DNA of 64,000 nucleotides from Acidimicrobiales bacterium (GCA_029263195.1 JAJCXX010000082.1:113622-177621); one strand, 5' to 3'; shown: positions 16,870 to 26,866, counted from the stretch's first letter. Numbers and translations: made by a program. The notes: generated by a model not told the origin, from the sequence alone.

Positions 16870-17556
16870 ATGAGTGAGAACGCCGCCGAGACTGCAATCG
16901 GTCGCACAATTGAGGTCTTCCTGCTCGACGATCACGAGATAGTTCGTCGCGGGGTGGGAGAACTGGTCAACGCCGAACCCGATATGAAGGTGACTGCCGA
17001 GGCCGGCACCGCGAAGGACGCACTGGTCGCGGTGGAGCGCTATCAGCCCGATGTTGCAGTGCTCGATGTTCGTCTTGGTGATGGCAACGGGAACGGCATC
17101 GAGGTCTGTCGCGAGATTCGCTCGCTCCATCCTCGGATCGCGTGCCTCATCCTGACTTCCTTCGCCGATGACCATGCCCTGGTCGATGCGGCCATGGCCG
17201 GAGCTGCCGGCTACGTGCTGAAACAGATCCGCAGCAACGAGCTGATCGAGTCGATTCGCAAGGTTGCCGGAGGAGCCCAGCTTCTCGGTAAGACCGATGT
17301 GAGGTTGGGCCTGCAACGCTTCCGGCAAACCGAAGAAGGTCGCGTGTCCACGCTCACCCCTCAGGAACACCGAATCTTCGAGCTGATCGGTGAGGGATAC
17401 TCCAACCGACAGATTGCCGACGACATGTATCTGGCCGAGAAAACCGTGAAGAACTACGTGTCGAATCTGCTGTCGAAGCTCGGCATGTCGAGGCGAACTG
17501 AAGCAGCCGCCACGGCCGCGCGGATCGACGAGCGTCGCCGCCTACGCAACGAGTAG
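16870..17556 (+). CDS. devR: NarL/FixJ-family response regulator, DevR/DosR-like
   Basis: A 228-residue two-component regulator. The receiver domain has the acidic pair EVFLLDDHEIVRRG, the phospho-acceptor Asp66 in VAVLDVRLGDGNGNGIEV, the Thr/Ser switch CLILTSFADD and the Lys GYVLKQI. The C-terminal LuxR-type HTH reads LTPQEHRIFELIGEGYSNRQIADDMYLAEKTVKNYVSNLLSKLGM. The sequence closely tracks the mycobacterial dormancy regulator DosR, including the AEKTVKNYVS recognition helix. GCGAGG 7 bp before the ATG is the likely ribosome-binding site. The cognate kinase lies 66 bp downstream. I found no clear DosR box here. Confidence 0.92.
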   Translation: MSENAAETAIGRTIEVFLLDDHEIVRRGVGELVNAEPDMKVTAEAGTAKDALVAVERYQPDVAVLDVRLGDGNGNGIEVCREIRSLHPRIACLILTSFADDHALVDAAMAGAAGYVLKQIRSNELIESIRKVAGGAQLLGKTDVRLGLQRFRQTEEGRVSTLTPQEHRIFELIGEGYSNRQIADDMYLAEKTVKNYVSNLLSKLGMSRRTEAAATAARIDERRRLRNE

Positions 17557-17622
17557 CGCGCCACCGGTGTCGGATCGAGCGGGAGTCCTCCGTATCAGCG
17601 CGGCGCGTGCAACACTTCAGCG

Positions 17623-19734
17623 ATGACGTCAGCACTTGGTTCCCACGACTTCTTCGACGCAGCACCTGACGCTGTGCTGCTGGTCAATATCGAGGGGAAG
17701 ATCGTCTACGCCAACGATCTGGCGCACGTTGTTTTCGGATTCGACCCGGGGACATTGGAGGGCGAGGCAGTCGATCGCCTGATTCCAGACACCACCCGAG
17801 CGAACCATCGCGAATTGCGCCGCGGGTATCAGCGGAATCCCCGACGTCGGTCGATGTCTTCACTCGAGTCCCAGGTTTTGGGGCTGCGAAGGGATGGCGT
17901 GACGTTCCCGGCGGAAGTCAGCCTGGGATCGGTTGGTTCGGGGTCGGAAATGCTGGTGATGGCAGCCGTTCGTGACATCACCGAGCGCATCCGTTCCGAC
18001 GTTGAGACCATGGCGGCACGTCTCGCACTCGATTCGGTCGAAGATGGTGTGTTCGTATTCGACGGCCCGCAGTCGAATCTCACCTACGTCAACAATGGAG
18101 CACGAATCCAGACCGGATACACGACACATCAACTTCGCGGAATGTTTCCGCTCGATCTGATCGTTGATCTCGATCCGAGTCGATTCTCCGAAGTACTCGA
18201 CGACCTCTCGACAGGAGCAATCGGCAGCTATACGGCCACGGTCAGCCTCAAACGAATCGATCAGATCGCACATCCGGTCGAGATCCTCCTGCATCATGTC
18301 GAGTCGCCCAACCGTCTGGCCAAGGGATTCTTCATTGCTGTCGCTCGCGACATCTCGGCACGGCTCGTGGCTGAGGAGACGATCAGGGCCAGCGAGGCTG
18401 CATTCAGAGCCGCGTTCGACGGAGCACCGGTGGCGATGATGATCACCGATCTGGCCGATCCCGACCCGCGTCGTGTTCTCGATGTCAACGACGCCATGTG
18501 TGAGCTGTTGATCAGGTCGCGCGACGACCTGGTGGGCCGTACCGTCGACGAGATCACATTTGCCGATGATCGTGTCAGCTCGGAAGAGCACGCCCGGCAG
18601 GCCCGTGAGGGTTTGTTCTCGGTCGAGAAGCGCTATATCGACGGCAATGGAGACCCGGTGTGGTGTGCGGTGAACGCAACCAACATCGACTCCGATCTGG
18701 GTTCGCCGTACCGGTTGGCGCATGCCCTCGACATCAGGCAGCGGGTCGAGGCCGAGGCCGAGCGCGATCGCCGCGAGAAGTTCCTATCGAACTTGGGGGA
18801 TATCCGCATGCTCTTGCTGTCGGAGTGTCCCATGTCGGAGATCGATGCGGGGATCTGTCAGTCGGTGCTGAAGCTCTTTCCCGGGGTGGCGGCACGGATC
18901 ATCTCCAGCGACGAGAAGGTGCACGATCTGTTGCCGGGTATCCATCGGGTGGAGGCTCCTCTCGTGGTCCGAGGCGAGGTTGAGAGGGTGCTGGTGGTGG
19001 AGGGCCCCGATGTCGACGTCGATGACGACCCCGAGGTCCCCAAGATGATCGAGGCGCTCGCCAATGAGGGAGCGTTGGCGGCACAACTGTCCAGGTCTCG
19101 CCAGGATCGTCGTCAGCTCTACACCGTCGAAGATCGTGAGCGGATCGGTCGCGACCTCCACGATGTCGTCATCCAGCGATTGTTGGCGATCGGCATGCGG
19201 CTGCAAGCCGCGAGAGACTCCGACGTCCTCTCGGAGCGAGTGGCAGAGACCGTGGCCGGACTCGACGAAACGATCGACGTGATCCGGGAAACGATCTTTC
19301 GTCTGTCGACATCGGAAGCCGAACTGCAGACCGACGTGCAGACCCTGGTCCACAGCTTCCGTTCAGACGAAGGCCCCTCGGTGGCGCTCAATCTCACCGG
19401 CGACCTGGCATCGGTGCCCGAACGCATGACGGATCATCTACTCCCGGTCGTCAATGAGCTGATGTCCAACGCAGTCAGGCATTCGGGAGCGAGTCATGTC
19501 GAGGTCGATCTGGAAGCGGTGGCCGACTTCGAGGTATGTCTGCGAGTAGTCGACGACGGTGCCGGATTCTTGTCGAGACGTCGTTCCGGGCTGGGCCTCG
19601 ACAACATCGAAGCCCGGGCCGAGAGTCTTGGGGGCGATGTCGAGATCAAGTCGACCCGGGGCGAAGGGTCGACAATCATCTGGAGAGTGCCTCTCTCGTC
19701 CACCAACAGCGATGACGATCCTGACGTCAGTTGA
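17623..19734 (+). CDS. Triple-PAS sensor histidine kinase (DevS-type catalytic core)
   Basis: A 703-residue soluble sensor kinase, presumed partner of the DevR-like regulator. Three PAS domains follow one another (about 8-120, 130-250, 255-385; for example FFDAAPDAVLLVNIEGKIVYAN and FRAAFDGAPVAMMI). Then comes a poorly conserved GAF-like segment (about 390-500). The HisKA_3 phospho-acceptor helix is DRERIGRDLHDVVIQRLLAIG with His513, and the HATPase ends in NELMSNAVRHSG, VVDDGAGF and SGLGLDNIEARAESLGG. The core matches DevS/DosS, but the heme-binding GAF pair of those kinases is replaced by PAS domains, so the signal is likely different. No membrane segments are seen. Its stop overlaps the convergent ligase stop by 8 bp. 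Confidence 0.9.
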   Translation: MTSALGSHDFFDAAPDAVLLVNIEGKIVYANDLAHVVFGFDPGTLEGEAVDRLIPDTTRANHRELRRGYQRNPRRRSMSSLESQVLGLRRDGVTFPAEVSLGSVGSGSEMLVMAAVRDITERIRSDVETMAARLALDSVEDGVFVFDGPQSNLTYVNNGARIQTGYTTHQLRGMFPLDLIVDLDPSRFSEVLDDLSTGAIGSYTATVSLKRIDQIAHPVEILLHHVESPNRLAKGFFIAVARDISARLVAEETIRASEAAFRAAFDGAPVAMMITDLADPDPRRVLDVNDAMCELLIRSRDDLVGRTVDEITFADDRVSSEEHARQAREGLFSVEKRYIDGNGDPVWCAVNATNIDSDLGSPYRLAHALDIRQRVEAEAERDRREKFLSNLGDIRMLLLSECPMSEIDAGICQSVLKLFPGVAARIISSDEKVHDLLPGIHRVEAPLVVRGEVERVLVVEGPDVDVDDDPEVPKMIEALANEGALAAQLSRSRQDRRQLYTVEDRERIGRDLHDVVIQRLLAIGMRLQAARDSDVLSERVAETVAGLDETIDVIRETIFRLSTSEAELQTDVQTLVHSFRSDEGPSVALNLTGDLASVPERMTDHLLPVVNELMSNAVRHSGASHVEVDLEAVADFEVCLRVVDDGAGFLSRRRSGLGLDNIEARAESLGGDVEIKSTRGEGSTIIWRVPLSSTNSDDDPDVS

Positions 19735-21268
19735 TCTCGCGTTCGTGTCCTTGCCAGTAGCGCTCGCGTAGCTTGAACTTCTGCAGCTTGCCGGTGGCGG
19801 TTCGGGCCAACTCCTCCACCAGATCGATCGAGGTCGGACACTTGAAGTGAGCGATACGGTCGCGGCAGTGGTCGATCAGTTCCTGTTCGGTGGCCGAATC
19901 TCCGTCGGAGAGCACAACCAACGCCTTGACTGTCTCACCCCACTTCTCATCGGGCACTCCGATCACGGCCACTTCGGCGACGGCGCTGTGATCGAACAGG
20001 CAGTCCTCGACCTCGATCGATGAGACGTTCTCGCCCCCGGTGATGATCACGTCTTTCTTGCGATCAGAGATCACGACGAAGTTCTCGTCGTCGATCACGC
20101 CTCCATCGCCGGTGTGGAACCAGCCCCCGGACAGCGCGTCGGCCGAGGCCTCGGGCTGATTCCAGTAGCTCTTGAGGATGACGTTGCCCTTCGCCAGCAG
20201 TTCGCCGTCAGGTGTGGTGGTCATCGAGATCCCCAGAGCCGGGGCACCGGCCCTTCCGAGCTTGGAGGCGCGCTCAGAGGTCGAGAGGTCATCCCACTCC
20301 GCCCGGTTTCGATTGATGGTGAGAAGCGGGGCGGTTTCGGTCAGTCCGTAGAGCTGCATGAATTCCCATCCGAGATCGGTCTCCACCCGCTCGATGATCT
20401 GGCTGGGTGGAGGTGCTCCAGCGACACAGAACCGGACTTGGCCCCGTCCTGGAATTTCGCCGTCCCAGTCCTCGGCGGCACCGAGGATGGCACTCAGGAC
20501 GGCAGGTGCACCACACATGATCGTGACCCCGTGCTTCTCCACTCGCCTCAGTATCTCCGGCCCATCAACCTTGCGAAGCACGATGTGTTGAGCGCCCATG
20601 GCGGTCATGGCGTAGGGCATTCCCCAGCCGTTGACGTGGAACATGGGGAGAGTGTGGAGGTAGACATCGCGATCGTTCACCCCCGTATGCCAGCCGAACG
20701 TGGCTGCGTTGATCCAGAGGCTGCGGTGGGTCAGCTCCACTCCCTTGGGGCGCGCCGTGGTGCCGCTCGTGTAGTTGATGGTGGCGGTGCTGTCCTCGTC
20801 GGGTTCCCAGGGCCGAGGCTCGACGCCGAACTTGTAGAGCGAGTCGGACTCTTCACCGATAATGAAGCGATGCTCCACGCGCACGTCGCCGAGGCTGGCT
20901 TCGAGCTCCGGGTCGATCACCAATACTTCGGCTCCGCTGTGATCGACGATGTACTGCACCTCGTCGGGCCCGAGCCGGAAGTTGATAGGCACGCCGATTC
21001 GCCCGAAGGCGCTGGTGCCGAACAGATGCACGAGCATGCGGGCCGAGTTGTGCGACACGATTGCGACACGGGCCTGATCCGCCAGCCCGAGATCGTCCAG
21101 CCCGGCGGCGAGCGCGGTCGACGTTTCTTCCAACTGTTGGTAGGTGATTCCGTCGTCGCCGCCGAGTGGGTTGGCTGGTTGATCGGGTTCGTCGATGACC
21201 CCGATGCGGTCGCCGTAGACGAGAGCAGCCCGGCGAAGATAGTCGGTGACTGTGAGTGGAACCTGCAT
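19727..21268 (-). CDS. Long-chain acyl-CoA synthetase (AMP-forming)
   Basis: A 513-residue ANL-superfamily ligase that activates a carboxylic acid through an acyl-adenylate to acyl-CoA. The AMP-binding P-loop is INYTSGTTARPKGVELTH, with MQLYGLTETAPLLTIN (A5), GGWFHTGDGGVIDD (A7) and the C-terminal Lys in ATGKLQKFKLRERYW (A10). The organisation is that of medium/long-chain FadD-type enzymes. The start is MQVPLTVTDYL at 21268, preceded by CGGAGGTGGAG; the track start adds 78 implausible residues. Confidence 0.9.
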   Translation of the reverse strand: MQVPLTVTDYLRRAALVYGDRIGVIDEPDQPANPLGGDDGITYQQLEETSTALAAGLDDLGLADQARVAIVSHNSARMLVHLFGTSAFGRIGVPINFRLGPDEVQYIVDHSGAEVLVIDPELEASLGDVRVEHRFIIGEESDSLYKFGVEPRPWEPDEDSTATINYTSGTTARPKGVELTHRSLWINAATFGWHTGVNDRDVYLHTLPMFHVNGWGMPYAMTAMGAQHIVLRKVDGPEILRRVEKHGVTIMCGAPAVLSAILGAAEDWDGEIPGRGQVRFCVAGAPPPSQIIERVETDLGWEFMQLYGLTETAPLLTINRNRAEWDDLSTSERASKLGRAGAPALGISMTTTPDGELLAKGNVILKSYWNQPEASADALSGGWFHTGDGGVIDDENFVVISDRKKDVIITGGENVSSIEVEDCLFDHSAVAEVAVIGVPDEKWGETVKALVVLSDGDSATEQELIDHCRDRIAHFKCPTSIDLVEELARTATGKLQKFKLRERYWQGHEREIN

Positions 21269-21395
21269 CTCCACCTCCGGTTGAGTGGCGCCATCGCCGA
21301 CGAGCAGCCGGCGACTCTTGCACCATGACCTTGGACCATGATGCTGCGAAGAACATAGTGTCGAATCAGACGCCCGAACCAGTGACGGAGAAACA

Positions 21396-22742
21396 GTGGA
21401 AACCAACCCGAAACTCACAGCCGAGACGACGGAACTTCTCCAGGCGATGATCCGAAACGAATGTGTCAATTTCGGCACGATCGAATCGGGTGAGGAAGTC
21501 AAGAACTCAGATCTCCTCGAGACCTTCCTCGAAGGAACCGGCCTCGAGTGCGAACACTATGAATCGGCTCCGGGTCGGCGCTCCGTGGTGGCGCGGATCG
21601 AAGGATCGGATCCCGACGCTTCCTCGATGTGTCTGATGGGCCATACCGATGTGGTGCCGGTGTCGCCGTCGGGGTGGGACCGCGACCCGTTCGGTGGGGA
21701 ACTGATCGACGGTGAGGTGTGGGGTCGAGGGGCAATCGACATGCTCTGCCAGACCGCGGAGATGGCCGTGGCCTTCCGGCACCTCGCCGACACAGGGTTC
21801 AAACCCAAGGGCGATCTGATCTTCTTCGGGGTTGCCGATGAAGAAGCAGGCGGGGTCTACGGAGCCGAATGGATGATCGACAACCATCCCGATGCCTTGC
21901 GCTGCGACTACGTGCTCACCGAGTTCGGTGGTACGCCTACTGCCACGCCCGCTGGCACTGCACTCACCTTGAATGTCGCCGAGAAGGGCGTCGCCTGGCA
22001 GCGCCTCACGGTCAGAGGCACTCCGGGGCACGGCTCGATGCCCTATGAGGTCGACAACGCCCTGATCAAGGCCGCAGAGGTCGTTCGTCGGCTCGCTGAG
22101 TACCGGCCCACCCCCCAAATCCACGATCTCTGGAAGTTGCAGGTGGCGAACCTTCCCTACGACGACGACCTCAAACAGATGATGCTCGACTCCGGCCGAC
22201 TCGACGATGCGCTGTCCCGGATTCCCAACCGTACGAAGGCCCGACATCTACACGCCTGCACTCACACGACGTTCAGCCCCAATATCGCCATGGGCGGGGT
22301 GAAGACCAACGTCATCCCCGATGAGGTGATCATCGAGGTCGACATCCGCACTCTCCCCGGTGAGACCAGCAACGACGTTGCCGATCACCTGCGCGTCGCG
22401 CTCGGTGATCTTCACGATTCAGTCGAGATCGAAGCCATACACGACAGTCCGTCGACATCGTCGCCCACCGACAACGAAATGTGGGATGTCCTGTCGGGAA
22501 TCATGACTGCCGCCCATCCAGGAGCCACCATTCAGCCTTCACTGATCGTCGGAGGTACCGACGCGAGGTTCTTCCGAACGGCTGGCGCCGTCGCCTACGG
22601 TGCCGGGTTGTTCTCCCCGTCGGTCACCTACGAACTCTTCGCCGACAGGTTCCACGGCCACAACGAGCGCATCGATGTGGAGTCGCTGGCCTTGGGAACC
22701 CAACTCTGGATCGAGACTTCGAAGCAGATGCTGGGCGGCTGA
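21396..22742 (+). CDS. M20-family metallopeptidase / amidohydrolase
   Basis: A 448-residue di-zinc peptidase of the ArgE/DapE/CPG2 (M20) family. The metal ligands are visible in CLMGHTDVVPV (His-x-Asp), GRGAIDMLCQ (bridging Asp), GVADEEAGGVYG (catalytic and metal Glu), and the final His in DRFHGHNERID. The dimerisation domain opens with GTPGHGSMPYEVDNAL. The family cleaves small peptides or N-acyl amino acids; the substrate is not set. The GTG start at 21396 follows CGGAGAAACA. It is divergent from the acyl-CoA synthetase. Confidence 0.9.
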   Translation: METNPKLTAETTELLQAMIRNECVNFGTIESGEEVKNSDLLETFLEGTGLECEHYESAPGRRSVVARIEGSDPDASSMCLMGHTDVVPVSPSGWDRDPFGGELIDGEVWGRGAIDMLCQTAEMAVAFRHLADTGFKPKGDLIFFGVADEEAGGVYGAEWMIDNHPDALRCDYVLTEFGGTPTATPAGTALTLNVAEKGVAWQRLTVRGTPGHGSMPYEVDNALIKAAEVVRRLAEYRPTPQIHDLWKLQVANLPYDDDLKQMMLDSGRLDDALSRIPNRTKARHLHACTHTTFSPNIAMGGVKTNVIPDEVIIEVDIRTLPGETSNDVADHLRVALGDLHDSVEIEAIHDSPSTSSPTDNEMWDVLSGIMTAAHPGATIQPSLIVGGTDARFFRTAGAVAYGAGLFSPSVTYELFADRFHGHNERIDVESLALGTQLWIETSKQMLGG

Positions 22743-22778
22743 TTCAGGCTTCCGGTCGAGAGTGAGCCACACTCTTGT

Positions 22779-23153
22779 ATGCCGGTACGCGTCGACAAGT
22801 GGCTGTGGGCGGTGCGGGCCTTCAAGACCCGAACGAAGTCCACCGACGCGTGCAGCACCGGCCGGGTGATGGTCAACGATTCAGTGGCCAAGCCGGCCAC
22901 CAAGGTCGAGCCGGGTGATGTCGTCATCGCCAATCGCCGCGACCGGAAGCTCGTCTACGTCGTCGTACTCCCGATCGAACGTCGGGTGTCGGCCTCGCGT
23001 GCGGCCGAGTGCATCGAGGATCAGTCTCCGCCGCCGGTTCCGCGACCCCTGGCCGACTCAGCGGTGTTTGCCAGACGCGATCCCGGTACGGGTCGTCCCA
23101 CCAAACGGGAACGCCGTGAGACCGACCGACTACGAGGCCGCGAGACCGACTGA
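22779..23153 (+). CDS. S4-domain RNA-binding protein (Hsp15-like)
   Basis: A 124-residue protein with an N-terminal S4 domain (RVDKWLWAVRAFKTRTKSTDACSTGRVMVNDSVAKPATKVEPGDVV), the pattern of Hsp15/HslR, which binds stalled 50S subunits carrying nascent chains in E. coli. The C-terminal third is basic and disordered (TKRERRETDRLRGRETD), also as in Hsp15. It lies 36 bp after the M20 gene and may share its transcript, and stops 7 bp from the convergent MMPL gene. Confidence 0.85.
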   Translation: MPVRVDKWLWAVRAFKTRTKSTDACSTGRVMVNDSVAKPATKVEPGDVVIANRRDRKLVYVVVLPIERRVSASRAAECIEDQSPPPVPRPLADSAVFARRDPGTGRPTKRERRETDRLRGRETD

Positions 23154-23160
23154 AACGGGA

Positions 23161-25410
23161 TCATCCTTCGACGTTGAGCTTCGGCAGGACTCGATCGAGC
23201 CAGGCGGGGATCCACCAGTTTCGGGCACCGAGAAGCTCCATGGTTGCCGGCACGAGAAGCATCCGAACGAGCGTCGCGTCGAGAGCGATGGCCACCGCCA
23301 GACCCACACCGAACAGTTCGATGACCCGGTTGTCCTCGAGCATGAAACTCCCGAAGACCACGACCATGATCGTGGCGGCGGCGGTGATCACACGGGCAGT
23401 AGAAGCCAGCCCATCGGCCACCGATGTGACGGGATCGCCGGTTCGGTCGAACTCCTCACGTACCCGCGACAGCAGGAACACCTCGTAGTCCATCGACAGA
23501 CCGAACACGATCGCGAACATCATCATCGGGATGAACGGTTCGATCGGGGCCGGTTCGAGCCCGGTCAGCGACGACATCCAACCCCATTGGAAGACCGCGA
23601 CGATCACTCCGTAGGCGGCACCGATCGAGAGCAGGTTCATGATCACGGCCTTGAGTGGCACCAGCAGCGATCGGAATACCGCCATCAGCAAGAAGAAGGA
23701 CAAGAGCAATACCGCTCCGAAGAACAGAATCATTCGTCGGCCGAGGAATTCCGAGAAGTCGATGCTGGCCGCGGTTGAGCCCGACACCGACACCGTGAGG
23801 CTTGTGTCGGCTGTGTGGACTGGGATGACGTCGTCGCGAAGCCGACGGACCAGAGCACTGGTCTGCTCGTCCTGGGGCGACGACGTGGGTATCACCCGAA
23901 CGATGAAGGCGTTTGGTGCCGTCTGGTTGTCGGATATGGGTGGCGAAACGACCACAACTCCGGGATCGGAACCGATCGCTTGTGCCAGAGGTGCCACTGC
24001 GTCGGCATCGGTGGGCGACTCGACCTCGATCGTCACCAGGAGGGGGCCGTTGAAGCCCGGACCGAACCCGTCGGCCAGTAGGTCATAGGCCCGTCGGGTC
24101 GTCGTCTCGGGAGCGAAGTTGCCTTCATCGGAGAAGCCCAATCTCATCGACAACACCGGCACCCCGAGCAGAAGCAGCACTCCTGCTCCGACCGCGGCGG
24201 CCGACTTCGGCCGCGATTGGATCAGACGGCTCCAGCGGTACGACCTGGTCTCGCGCAGTGGTTTCACCTTTCGTGCCGGTACCTCGCGTCGAAGAGGCTT
24301 GAAGCCGATCCCGACCAGGAGCACGACCACGGCCAGTGGAGCGAACGCGATCAGAGCGGTCACGCCGAGTCCGACTCCGAGAAGCGAGAGGGCGATGAGC
24401 GTCGCCGCGATCAGGCCCCGATAGCGGGTGACTTCGATTCTGCCCTGCGCCAGACCCAGCAGGGCCGGCAGGAGCGTGATGGATGCCAAGATTGTGAAAA
24501 GCACGGTTGTGGCCGAGGCGATTCCCATCCCGGCGACGAACGGCAGTCCCATCAGGAGGAGTCCCAACAGCGAGATCACCACCGTGATGCCGGCGAACAC
24601 CACGGCGCGGCCCGCGGTGTCGGCGGCGGCCGCCGCGGCATCGACGGGCGACAGGCCGAGGTGAAGATTCTCGCGGTACCGGGTGACCATCAAGAGCGCA
24701 TAGTCGATTCCGACACCGAGTCCGATCATGGCGGCCAGGGTCGTGGAGAAGTCGGGCATCGACTTGAAATTCGACAGCAAGAGAATCGCTCCGAGACCAG
24801 TTCCGACGCCCGACAGAGCGAGGGCTATCGGTAGTCCCATAGCCAGTACCGATCCGGTCGAGATGATCAGCACGATGACAGCGAACGACAGGCCGATCAG
24901 TTCGGAGTCGGGAGGCGAGATCGATGCGAACGCGTCACCTCCGATCTCCACGTCAAGGCCGGGCAGATCGGGTTTCAGCGAGACCATTTCGGCCCCGGTC
25001 TGTTCGGCCGCTTCGTCGGCAGATTCGTCGAGGTCGACGGTCGCGTAGGCGACTATCCCGTCGGCGGAGACTCCGCCACCGCTACTTGAGTACGGGTCGG
25101 TGAGGGTCACCCCATCGAGCTGGGATACCTGGTCGAACATGTTGGTCATGGCGGCGACGACATCGGGGTCGTCGACTCCTTGCTCGGCGCGATACACGAT
25201 TGAGCCGCTTCGGCCCGACCCGATGCCGCCGAAATACTCGTCGATCACATCGAAACCTCGGGAGGACTCCGAACTCGGCGGAACGCGACCGCTGTCGAAG
25301 GATGAACCAACGACCGTTCCGGCTCCGATCATGACGACGAGCGCGGTGAGCCACAAACCAATGGTGAGCCATCGATTCGCGAAACACCAACGAGACAACC
25401 TGACCAGCAA
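23161..25410 (-). CDS. MMPL/RND-family membrane transporter
   Basis: A protein of about 749 residues with two symmetric halves, each with one helix, a large extracytoplasmic domain and a bundle of helices, as in MmpL/RND exporters. Examples are FANRWLTIGLWLTALVVMIG, ALLMVTRYRENL at the end of the first half and GLSMDYEVFLLSRVREEF in the second, both containing the GxxxDY proton-relay motif. Such proteins export lipids, drugs or siderophores by proton motive force. The start is uncertain: TTG at 25410 (7 bp after the upstream stop) is used, because the track start at 25503 lies inside the nucleotidase gene. Confidence 0.88.
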   Translation of the reverse strand: MLVRLSRWCFANRWLTIGLWLTALVVMIGAGTVVGSSFDSGRVPPSSESSRGFDVIDEYFGGIGSGRSGSIVYRAEQGVDDPDVVAAMTNMFDQVSQLDGVTLTDPYSSSGGGVSADGIVAYATVDLDESADEAAEQTGAEMVSLKPDLPGLDVEIGGDAFASISPPDSELIGLSFAVIVLIISTGSVLAMGLPIALALSGVGTGLGAILLLSNFKSMPDFSTTLAAMIGLGVGIDYALLMVTRYRENLHLGLSPVDAAAAAADTAGRAVVFAGITVVISLLGLLLMGLPFVAGMGIASATTVLFTILASITLLPALLGLAQGRIEVTRYRGLIAATLIALSLLGVGLGVTALIAFAPLAVVVLLVGIGFKPLRREVPARKVKPLRETRSYRWSRLIQSRPKSAAAVGAGVLLLLGVPVLSMRLGFSDEGNFAPETTTRRAYDLLADGFGPGFNGPLLVTIEVESPTDADAVAPLAQAIGSDPGVVVVSPPISDNQTAPNAFIVRVIPTSSPQDEQTSALVRRLRDDVIPVHTADTSLTVSVSGSTAASIDFSEFLGRRMILFFGAVLLLSFFLLMAVFRSLLVPLKAVIMNLLSIGAAYGVIVAVFQWGWMSSLTGLEPAPIEPFIPMMMFAIVFGLSMDYEVFLLSRVREEFDRTGDPVTSVADGLASTARVITAAATIMVVVFGSFMLEDNRVIELFGVGLAVAIALDATLVRMLLVPATMELLGARNWWIPAWLDRVLPKLNVEG

Positions 25411-25417
25411 CTGACTC

Positions 25418-26842
25418 TCAGCTCTCGTTGGTGTCGTGAGGGAGTGAACCTCTGGCCGCCCGGAGGTAGGCGTATGGGGTCTCGTCGGCGAAGTTCGACA
25501 CACGACTCGTGTAGGCGTCGGCGTACTTCTCCACCTGTCGGGCGAACAGGCTCTTGTCGGCGCCGGCTCGCATCAGCGGGCCCCATGTTGGATTGCCCTG
25601 CTCGGTCGCAGCCTTGGCGAGGGGAGCGATTCGGCCGTCGATTGCTTCGATCTTCTCGGCCAGGTCGGTGATGTCGGAGTCGACCCGGTCGTGGGGCAAG
25701 GTGTCGACCACCCTTCGACGGCGGGCCATTCTGAGACGCGAATGCTGTCGCTCGAGCCCGATCTTCTCCGCCATCATCGATTCGAGTTCGCGTTCGTTCT
25801 CGGCGAACCCGGCTGCCGCCTCGACTTCGGCTTCGAGCTCGCGCGCTATGAGGCAGGTGCGCCACCGGAGCAGATCCTTGGTCACGTGCACATCGCCGAA
25901 CAGGTGGTCACCGACGTAGAGATGCTGCGCGGGGTCGTGCCCTAGCGAGTCCTCCAGCATCAAAGCGTTGCCTCCGTGGTAGATCTCGCCGCGGTCGAGC
26001 CGGCCGAGGTGAGGCTCGAGCAAGCCGCGTTCGGTGTCGACCACTCGATAGATGGGGCCGCTCTCGGAGAAGAAGCGCGGCTTGGCTGCGGCCACGATCA
26101 CCACATCGAACAGGTCTCGCCAAGTTTCGCCGTCGGGCATGTATCGATCGAACGACCACGACATCATCTTCCGGGTGTACGACCACTCCGAGTTGGTGAT
26201 GAGCAAGAGCTCCTTTCCGGCCAGCCGCTGGTCCTGGAGCGTGTCGACGATGCCGGGGTCGTGATCGACGAATCGTTCCGGATCGGCAACGATCGCGGCC
26301 TTGAGCGACCCCTCGGTGTGCGCCGCGGTCAGAGCCTCGTCGATGGCTCGGTAGAGCTGGGCGTAGGAGGCGACCCCTGGGAGCGGCGAGCGGTCGTGAA
26401 GGGATACGAGCTGGGTCCACAGGGCGGCTCGACTCAGCTCGAACAGCGTGTTCATGAACTCGAAGCGGTCTTCGGACAGATCGATCACGGTGCCGAAGTA
26501 GGCCCGTCGCTGTTCATCGAAATTGAGCTTGTGATCACCGTGCTGAGATCGCATCACGTAGCCGAACCTGGTGGCCTTCACTAGGTTGCCGAGATCGAGA
26601 TCGAAGGTGAGGCCAAGCGTGAAGGCGAGCGGGTCGAACGCGAGATCACCGACCGGCCAGCCGTCTTCGGAGAGCTTGTTGCGAGCTTGCTCGAAGGCTG
26701 CTCGCTCCCATTCGTCGACGTGGTAGTGGATCAGGGTGTAGTCCATGTCGTAACCGATGGCCCTGACCCCGCGAAGATTCAGAGTCCGGTTGCAGAATAT
26801 GCGTCGCTCCGCGGGCGGGGGACGGCCATGGAATTGGGTCAT
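25418..26842 (-). CDS. HAD-IG family 5'-nucleotidase (cN-II-like)
   Basis: A 474-residue HAD protein of the cytosolic IMP/GMP-type 5'-nucleotidase II family. Motif I is AIGYDMDYTLIHYHVDEW, motif II LLLITNSEWSYTRKMM, then VVIVAAAKPRFFSES and motif IV LYVGDHLFGDVHVTKD. Eukaryotic relatives dephosphorylate purine monophosphates; bacterial members are little studied. A C-terminal coiled-coil stretch (AENERELESMMAEKIGLERQHSRLRMARRR) follows. It precedes the MMPL transporter with 7 bp between, so the two are probably cotranscribed. Confidence 0.87.
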   Translation of the reverse strand: MTQFHGRPPPAERRIFCNRTLNLRGVRAIGYDMDYTLIHYHVDEWERAAFEQARNKLSEDGWPVGDLAFDPLAFTLGLTFDLDLGNLVKATRFGYVMRSQHGDHKLNFDEQRRAYFGTVIDLSEDRFEFMNTLFELSRAALWTQLVSLHDRSPLPGVASYAQLYRAIDEALTAAHTEGSLKAAIVADPERFVDHDPGIVDTLQDQRLAGKELLLITNSEWSYTRKMMSWSFDRYMPDGETWRDLFDVVIVAAAKPRFFSESGPIYRVVDTERGLLEPHLGRLDRGEIYHGGNALMLEDSLGHDPAQHLYVGDHLFGDVHVTKDLLRWRTCLIARELEAEVEAAAGFAENERELESMMAEKIGLERQHSRLRMARRRRVVDTLPHDRVDSDITDLAEKIEAIDGRIAPLAKAATEQGNPTWGPLMRAGADKSLFARQVEKYADAYTSRVSNFADETPYAYLRAARGSLPHDTNES

Positions 26843-26866
26843 GGTTCAGTTTCGCACGAGCCGCGC

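Noticed and set aside
20114-21328. 404-residue plus-strand ORF
   Set aside because: Antisense to the acyl-CoA synthetase, which has all ANL motifs.
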